10,147 nucleotides of DNA from Acidobacteriota bacterium (GTDB lineage Bacteria > Acidobacteriota > UBA6911 > RPQK01 > JADFOI01): NCBI GenBank assembly GCA_030624355.1, contig JAUXKG010000051.1, forward strand, positions 1 to 10,147, written 5' to 3'. A program made the translations under genes and the position numbers. Position 1 is the stretch's first letter. Each line of letters starts with the position of its first letter. Shown here piece by piece: positions 7,187-10,147 of this stretch. Under the pieces are notes generated by a model, which saw only the letters and a list, made by a program, of their open reading frames with translations, did no database searches and was not told the DNA's origin.

Positions 7187-7858
7187 TTGGTTTATCTGAA
7201 AGCCTTTCAGGCGATTGTGCTGGGCAATGTACTACTAGTTCTGATCCTGATGGCTGAGGGCTACGGTTCTCAATTGAGTAGCCGGCCGGCTGACGAGTGG
7301 ATCGATCGACTGGAAAGGCCCGAAAGAATCGCCGATCTCAAAAGGGATCAGGTGCTGACCCACCTGGGACTGAAATCTGGAGATGTTGTTGCTGATATCG
7401 GAGCCGGAACTGGAGTCTTCTCTCGACCACTGGCCCGGGCTGTGGCCCCTTCGGGAAGGGTGTTGGCTGTTGAGATCGATCAGGAGTTGTTGAACTATAT
7501 TGATCAGCGGGCCCAGCAGGAGAACATTGAAAATATTGAGGGGATCCGCGGGGGATTCAATGATCCAAACCTGCCTGCTCAGGATGTGGATCTGGCCCTC
7601 ATTCACGATGTACTGCACCACATTGAACACCGGGAAGTCTATTTGAAGGCGTTGACTTCTTATCTCACGCTAGCAGGGCGAGTGGCGATTATCGACTTCA
7701 ACAAGGACCACCCGGATGCCCCCCACCGGGACGATCCTGCATTGCAGATCACTCTGGAACAAGTGAAGCAGTGGATGGCCGCTGTCGGATTTGAGGTCGT
7801 CCAGGAGTTCACCCTGTTCGAGAGGAAATTTTTTGTGGTGTTTTCCCGAGGCCGTTAG
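7187..7858 (+). CDS. Exported or membrane-anchored class I SAM methyltransferase
   Basis: Numbered from the TTG at 7187, the protein has 223 residues. Residues 7-25 (FQAIVLGNVLLVLILMAEG) are strongly hydrophobic after a single Lys, like a signal peptide or N-terminal anchor. There is no lipoprotein cysteine. The rest is a Rossmann-fold methyltransferase: SAM-binding motif I VADIGAGTGVF (68-78), acidic strand end AVEID (94-98), and the post-motif stretch LALIHDVLHHIEH (136-148). The ADEWIDRLERPERIADL lead-in resembles predicted methyltransferases with secretion signals seen in several environmental phyla. The substrate is unknown. Positive charge before and acidic residues just after the hydrophobic segment suggest the catalytic domain faces outward, which is odd for a SAM enzyme. 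It follows purA by 93 bp. A start at 7127 would add 20 residues and put two more Arg-rich stretches before the hydrophobic segment. Confidence 0.82.
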   Translation: MVYLKAFQAIVLGNVLLVLILMAEGYGSQLSSRPADEWIDRLERPERIADLKRDQVLTHLGLKSGDVVADIGAGTGVFSRPLARAVAPSGRVLAVEIDQELLNYIDQRAQQENIENIEGIRGGFNDPNLPAQDVDLALIHDVLHHIEHREVYLKALTSYLTLAGRVAIIDFNKDHPDAPHRDDPALQITLEQVKQWMAAVGFEVVQEFTLFERKFFVVFSRGR

Positions 7859-7954
7859 GTGGGCATCTTCCCTGCAGTTTGAAGACAGGTTCGTTCATCT
7901 CCAGCGATTTCACGTTCTTCATGCGGTGGAAGCATTGAGGTCCCGATCGCGGAT

Positions 7955-8923
7955 ATGAAGCTTATTTTTCTTTTTTCTCTGCCGCGCAGCGGGTCCACCC
8001 TTCTTCAGCGTCTGATCGCTTCCCACCCACAGGTGGCCACCGTCTCGGAACCCTGGTTGGTGCTGCCCTATCTGTACACCCTCAGGGGGAGGGGAATCTA
8101 TGCTGAGTTCGACTACAAGACCTCATCCACCGCCATCCAGGATTTTTGTGAAGAGCTGCCAAACGGTCGAGATGACTACCTGTTTGAGGTTCGAGAGTTG
8201 ATAGAGCGGCTATACGCCAAGGCGGCCGGGGAGGAGGTGATGTACTTTCTGGACAAGACTCCACGATATCACCTCGTTGTGGATGAGATCTTTAAACTCT
8301 TTCCAGAGAGCAAGAAGATCTTTCTCTGGAGGAACCCTTTGGCGGTCATGACCTCAATCATGAGCACCTGGGGTCGCGGAAAGTGGAATCTGTACCGGTA
8401 CAAGGTAGATCTGTACCAAGGATTGGAAAACTTGATCGAGGCCTACCGAACAGGCAGCGACGAGGCGGCTTCTATCTGTTTTGAAAAGTTGCTGGTCGAA
8501 CCGGAAAGGGAACTCCGAAGAATATTTTCCTATTTGGAATTGGATTTCGATCCGGACTGGCTGGCCTCATTTCACAAGCTGGAATTAAAGGGTCGTCCGG
8601 GAGACCCGATCGGGGTCAGTCAATACCAAAGCATCAGTCAAGACCCGCTCAAGAAGTGGGAAAAGGCGATGGTCAATCCGGTCCGCAAGGCATGGTGCCG
8701 GTCCTATCTGAAAGGGATTGGAAGGGAACGCCTCCAAGTCATGGGCTACGACTTGGAGGGTTTGCTGGCTCAGCTGGATTCCTTATCACCGGGCACCTCT
8801 TTGATGCTATCGGACGTCTGGCGGATGCTCTACGGAGCGGCATTCTGTCTGCTGGAACCCGACTTAGCCAAGCGCAAGTTGAAGGAAGCAGACTCCTGGC
8901 GGGAGGTGCTCCCCCACCTGTGA
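7955..8923 (+). CDS. Sulfotransferase family protein (PAPS-dependent)
   Basis: Predicted to transfer sulfate from 3'-phosphoadenylylsulfate (PAPS) to an acceptor that cannot be named from sequence. The 322-residue protein opens directly with the 5'-phosphosulfate-binding loop FSLPRSGSTLLQRL (7-20), followed by SHPQ and the SEPW stretch. YFLDKTPRYH (97-106) carries the DKTP motif of the Sulfotransfer_3-like group. IFLWRNPLAVMTS (122-134) is the 3'-phosphate-binding segment, with Arg126 and Ser134 at the usual eight-residue spacing. CFEKLLVEPERELRRIFSYLELDF (175-198) is the conserved region where most relatives have YEDL. No signal peptide is present, so it should be cytoplasmic. The ATG at 7955 leaves only six residues before the PAPS loop, which is normal. 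No strong Shine-Dalgarno is seen. It lies 96 bp after the methyltransferase gene; the TGA stop touches the terminator hairpin. Confidence 0.88.
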   Translation: MKLIFLFSLPRSGSTLLQRLIASHPQVATVSEPWLVLPYLYTLRGRGIYAEFDYKTSSTAIQDFCEELPNGRDDYLFEVRELIERLYAKAAGEEVMYFLDKTPRYHLVVDEIFKLFPESKKIFLWRNPLAVMTSIMSTWGRGKWNLYRYKVDLYQGLENLIEAYRTGSDEAASICFEKLLVEPERELRRIFSYLELDFDPDWLASFHKLELKGRPGDPIGVSQYQSISQDPLKKWEKAMVNPVRKAWCRSYLKGIGRERLQVMGYDLEGLLAQLDSLSPGTSLMLSDVWRMLYGAAFCLLEPDLAKRKLKEADSWREVLPHL

Positions 8924-8968
8924 GAAGAAAAGAGGGGACAATCTGCTCTCTGTCCCCTCTTTTCTTCT
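8923..8968. terminator. Bidirectional terminator, perfect 18-bp hairpin
   Basis: AGAAGAAAAGAGGGGACA (8923-8940) and its exact reverse complement (8951-8968) enclose a 10-base loop. Either strand gives a GC core of GGGGACA/TGTCCCC followed by a T-rich tract TCTTTTCTTCT, so it can end transcription from both sides. The sulfotransferase TGA (8921-8923) and the metallophosphoesterase TAG (8969-8967) both overlap the stem ends. Confidence 0.88.
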
Positions 8969-9815
8969 AGGCCCGGACCAGCGTAATCTCGGTGACCTCG
9001 GGCGGGCAATTGAAGCGAACCGGGGCCGTCACGCCGATTCCACATGTGGTGTACAGCCACATATCCTGGATCCGGTAGAGTCCTTTGTCGTACTTTCTCC
9101 CATAGGGCGGCAGGAAGGGAGAACCGATAAAAGGGAATCGGACCTGGCCGCCGTGGCTGTGTCCAGACAATTGCAGGGAGATTCTGCCGTCGGCAGAGAA
9201 GGCGTCTGCAAAATCCGGCTCGTGCATGAGCAACAGGGTGGGCAGGTCATTCGGGTGGTTCTCCAGTCCTTTTAAGAGGTCTTGCCGTCCTGCCCAGCCA
9301 TCGTCTATTCCCGCCAGAAAGAGTAAGTCGCGACCAATGGTCAGGGTGAGACCCTGGTTTTGCAGGACGGTCAGGCCGGAATCTTCCAAACCGGTACGTA
9401 CTATAGTTTCGCCCTTCCAGTGATCATGATTTCCCAGAATGGAGAAGACCCCATACCGAGCGTTCAACCCACCCAGAACAGGAGCCAGTTCAAAGATGGA
9501 GTCTGCCGTCCCCAGGACATAGTCGCCAGCCAGCGCAATCAGGTCAGGCCGGAGCTCGTTTGCCATGGCCACTGCCCTCTCAATCAACTCGATCTGTGTG
9601 TTGGGGTACAAATGAAAATCGGACATGAGAACAATTTTGAGACCATCCAGAGACGAGCCAATTTGCCTCAAAGGAACAGTTGCCCTTCGAAGCTGCAGCT
9701 GTTGTGTCTCGATTCGGGAAGCATATCCGTAGGTTGCCAGAGCCGCCACCCCACTCCCCAGCGAGCCGATTCCGAGCCTCTTAAGCATGCTTCTTCGGGT
9801 GGTTTTAAGGGTCAT
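8967..9815 (-). CDS. Metallophosphoesterase, YaeI/LpxG-like, with Tat-type signal
   Basis: Calcineurin-like phosphoesterase with a di-metal centre. The 282-residue protein starts with a twin-arginine signal, TTRRSMLKRL (5-14), followed by a hydrophobic stretch at 15-31, so it is probably folded in the cytoplasm and exported or anchored. Metal-binding motifs are all present: DFH (D66, H68), GDY (D98), GNHDH (N129, H130), H198 in MHEPD, and GHSHGG (H219, H221). The GQVRFPFIGSPFLPPYG block (223-239) and the C-terminal CPPEVTEITLV match the YaeI-like subfamily, some of whose members cleave phosphodiester or UDP-sugar pyrophosphate bonds of envelope lipids. The exact substrate is not determined. 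The ATG at 9815 preserves the Tat motif; no clear Shine-Dalgarno is seen. It is convergent with the sulfotransferase gene. Confidence 0.9.
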   Translation of the reverse strand: MTLKTTRRSMLKRLGIGSLGSGVAALATYGYASRIETQQLQLRRATVPLRQIGSSLDGLKIVLMSDFHLYPNTQIELIERAVAMANELRPDLIALAGDYVLGTADSIFELAPVLGGLNARYGVFSILGNHDHWKGETIVRTGLEDSGLTVLQNQGLTLTIGRDLLFLAGIDDGWAGRQDLLKGLENHPNDLPTLLLMHEPDFADAFSADGRISLQLSGHSHGGQVRFPFIGSPFLPPYGRKYDKGLYRIQDMWLYTTCGIGVTAPVRFNCPPEVTEITLVRA

Positions 9816-9936
9816 CGTTCTTTGGCGTTCTGGTGGTACGGATCTCTGTTCTGACTTCGTTCGCCGGGTGTCAGTCTGTATTGTACCCTATTGAATGAAC
9901 CGAAATGATCCGTCAGTCCCTCAATGGCAATTGCTG

Positions 9937-9942
9937 TATACT
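9937..9942 (+). promoter_or_regulatory. Possible -10 box of the tRNA-Lys gene
   Basis: TATACT lies 29 bases before the first tRNA base, which fits a short 5' leader. The same hexamer precedes the RNase J start. The -35 region is weak (TCAGTC near 9913). The rest of the 9816-9971 gap shows no gene. Confidence 0.45.
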
Positions 9943-9971
9943 ATTGCTCCATTCCGGAACAGAGCAGCAAT

Positions 9972-10015
9972 GGGTCGTTAGCTCAGTTGGTTAGAGCATC
10001 TGCCTTTTAAGCAGA
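9972..10015 (+). tRNA. tRNA-Lys (anticodon TTT), 5' half only, interrupted
   Basis: GGGTCGT (9972-9978) is the acceptor 5' strand, then TA, the D-arm GCTC-AGTTGGTTA-GAGC (9981-9997), A26, and a perfect anticodon arm TCTGC-CTTTTAA-GCAGA (9999-10015) with anticodon TTT at 10006-10008. A complete gene would continue with a variable loop, a T-arm containing TTCGA-like sequence, and the acceptor 3' strand ACGACCC; none appears in the remaining 132 bases. The nearest T-arm-like stretch (10021-10036) pairs at only three of five positions and is followed by no acceptor strand. The gene is therefore broken at or just after the anticodon stem, or is split by an insertion larger than the visible sequence. 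Confidence 0.85.
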
Positions 10016-10019
10016 ACCT

Positions 10020-10047
10020 CTGAGTTTCACAACCTCCTCAAACTCAG
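10020..10047. repeat. Inverted repeat directly after the tRNA half
   Basis: CTGAGTTT (10020-10027) and AAACTCAG (10040-10047) form a perfect 8-bp stem around a 12-base loop, CACAACCTCCTC. It occupies the place where the T-arm should be but lacks T-loop consensus. No T-run follows, so it is not a typical terminator. Confidence 0.7.
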
Positions 10048-10074
10048 TAAGTTACTGAAATAGCAAAACTTGCG

Positions 10075-10116
10075 TTTAGCAGATTTTTGCTGATTTCCCA
10101 CGCTTTAGCAGATTTT
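10075..10116. repeat. 13-bp direct repeats TTTAGCAGATTTT
   Basis: Exact copies lie at 10075-10087 and 10104-10116, 29 bp apart start to start. A partial inverted version, TTGCTGATTT, sits between them (10088-10097). The AGCAGA core also occurs in the anticodon stem of the tRNA (AAGCAGA, 10009-10015). Spacing near three helical turns is compatible with protein-binding arm sites. Confidence 0.75.
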
Positions 10117-10125
10117 GGAAGGATT

Positions 10126-10147
10126 TTCACACACAGATTCACACACA
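10126..10147. repeat. 10-bp direct repeats TTCACACACA at the right edge
   Basis: Exact copies lie at 10126-10135 and 10138-10147, separated by GA. The second copy ends on the last base of the window, so the array may continue. Low-complexity sequence at an edge may also mark a contig end. Confidence 0.7.

Larger units (their letters stand above)
10016..10147. mobile_element. Candidate end of an element inserted in tRNA-Lys
   Basis: The sequence right of the tRNA half is AT-richer than the rest of the window, codes for nothing visible, and is dense in short repeats. These are an 8-bp hairpin, an odd 13-bp palindrome CAGTAAGTTACTG (10045-10057), two direct repeats of TTTAGCAGATTTT, and two of TTCACACACA at the very edge. 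Tyrosine recombinases often insert into tRNA genes and bind such arm-type direct repeats. No integrase gene is visible, so this is an inference; an assembly join at a contig end is the main alternative. Confidence 0.35.

Noticed and set aside
7453..8093. KOPS-like octamers GGGAAGGG (7453) and GGGGAGGG (8086) as FtsK-guiding sites
   Set aside because: Two matches in 10 kb could be chance, and the motif read by this lineage's FtsK is unknown.
328..9854. Other antisense open frames opposite ftsK, RNase J, ksgA, purA, the sulfotransferase and the phosphoesterase
   Set aside because: They lie opposite strongly conserved genes and lack domains or ribosome sites; they reflect the codon pattern of the real genes.
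10016..10147. Group I or group II intron in the tRNA gene
   Set aside because: The break lies after the anticodon stem, not in the anticodon loop, and the first bases do not match a group II 5' end; too little sequence is visible to support a ribozyme.

Overview
The window looks like a chromosomal stretch of housekeeping genes from a bacterium, ending at the right edge in a broken tRNA gene. The best guess for the lineage is Acidobacteriota or a relative. The main hint is the N-terminus at the left edge, which resembles the secreted VWFA-related proteins (TIGR03436-like) that are abundant in that phylum. No rRNA gene or lineage marker is present, so this is an inference. Base composition is moderately GC-rich and even across the genes; only the last ~130 bases look clearly different.

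Layout. From about 5330 leftwards, four genes lie on the minus strand: ksgA (16S rRNA dimethyladenosine transferase), an RNase J gene, a ftsK/spoIIIE-type DNA translocase, and the 5' end of a secreted VWA-like protein cut by the window edge. The 201-bp gap between ksgA and the RNase J gene is packed with three kinds of short repeat. From 5397 rightwards, four genes lie on the plus strand: trxA (thioredoxin, WCAPC active site), purA (adenylosuccinate synthetase), a methyltransferase with an N-terminal export or anchor segment, and a PAPS-type sulfotransferase. A minus-strand, Tat-signal metallophosphoesterase converges on the sulfotransferase gene, and both stop codons touch a perfect 18-bp hairpin that can serve as a shared bidirectional terminator. 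At the right edge a promoter-like sequence precedes a tRNA-Lys(UUU) gene that is normal through the anticodon arm and then changes abruptly into AT-richer, repeat-containing sequence.

How the parts relate. ksgA and RNase J act in rRNA maturation and RNA turnover, and ftsK acts in chromosome segregation at division; rnj and spoIIIE/ftsK genes are also near neighbours in Bacillus subtilis. trxA and purA are core redox and purine genes. The methyltransferase and sulfotransferase form a small accessory pair of unknown substrate.

No large undescribed system is visible. The most interesting points are the interrupted tRNA-Lys with integrase-arm-like repeats, the heptamer and CGGATT repeat cluster, the exported methyltransferase, and several genes without a Shine-Dalgarno sequence, two of which have a -10-like box just before the start codon.
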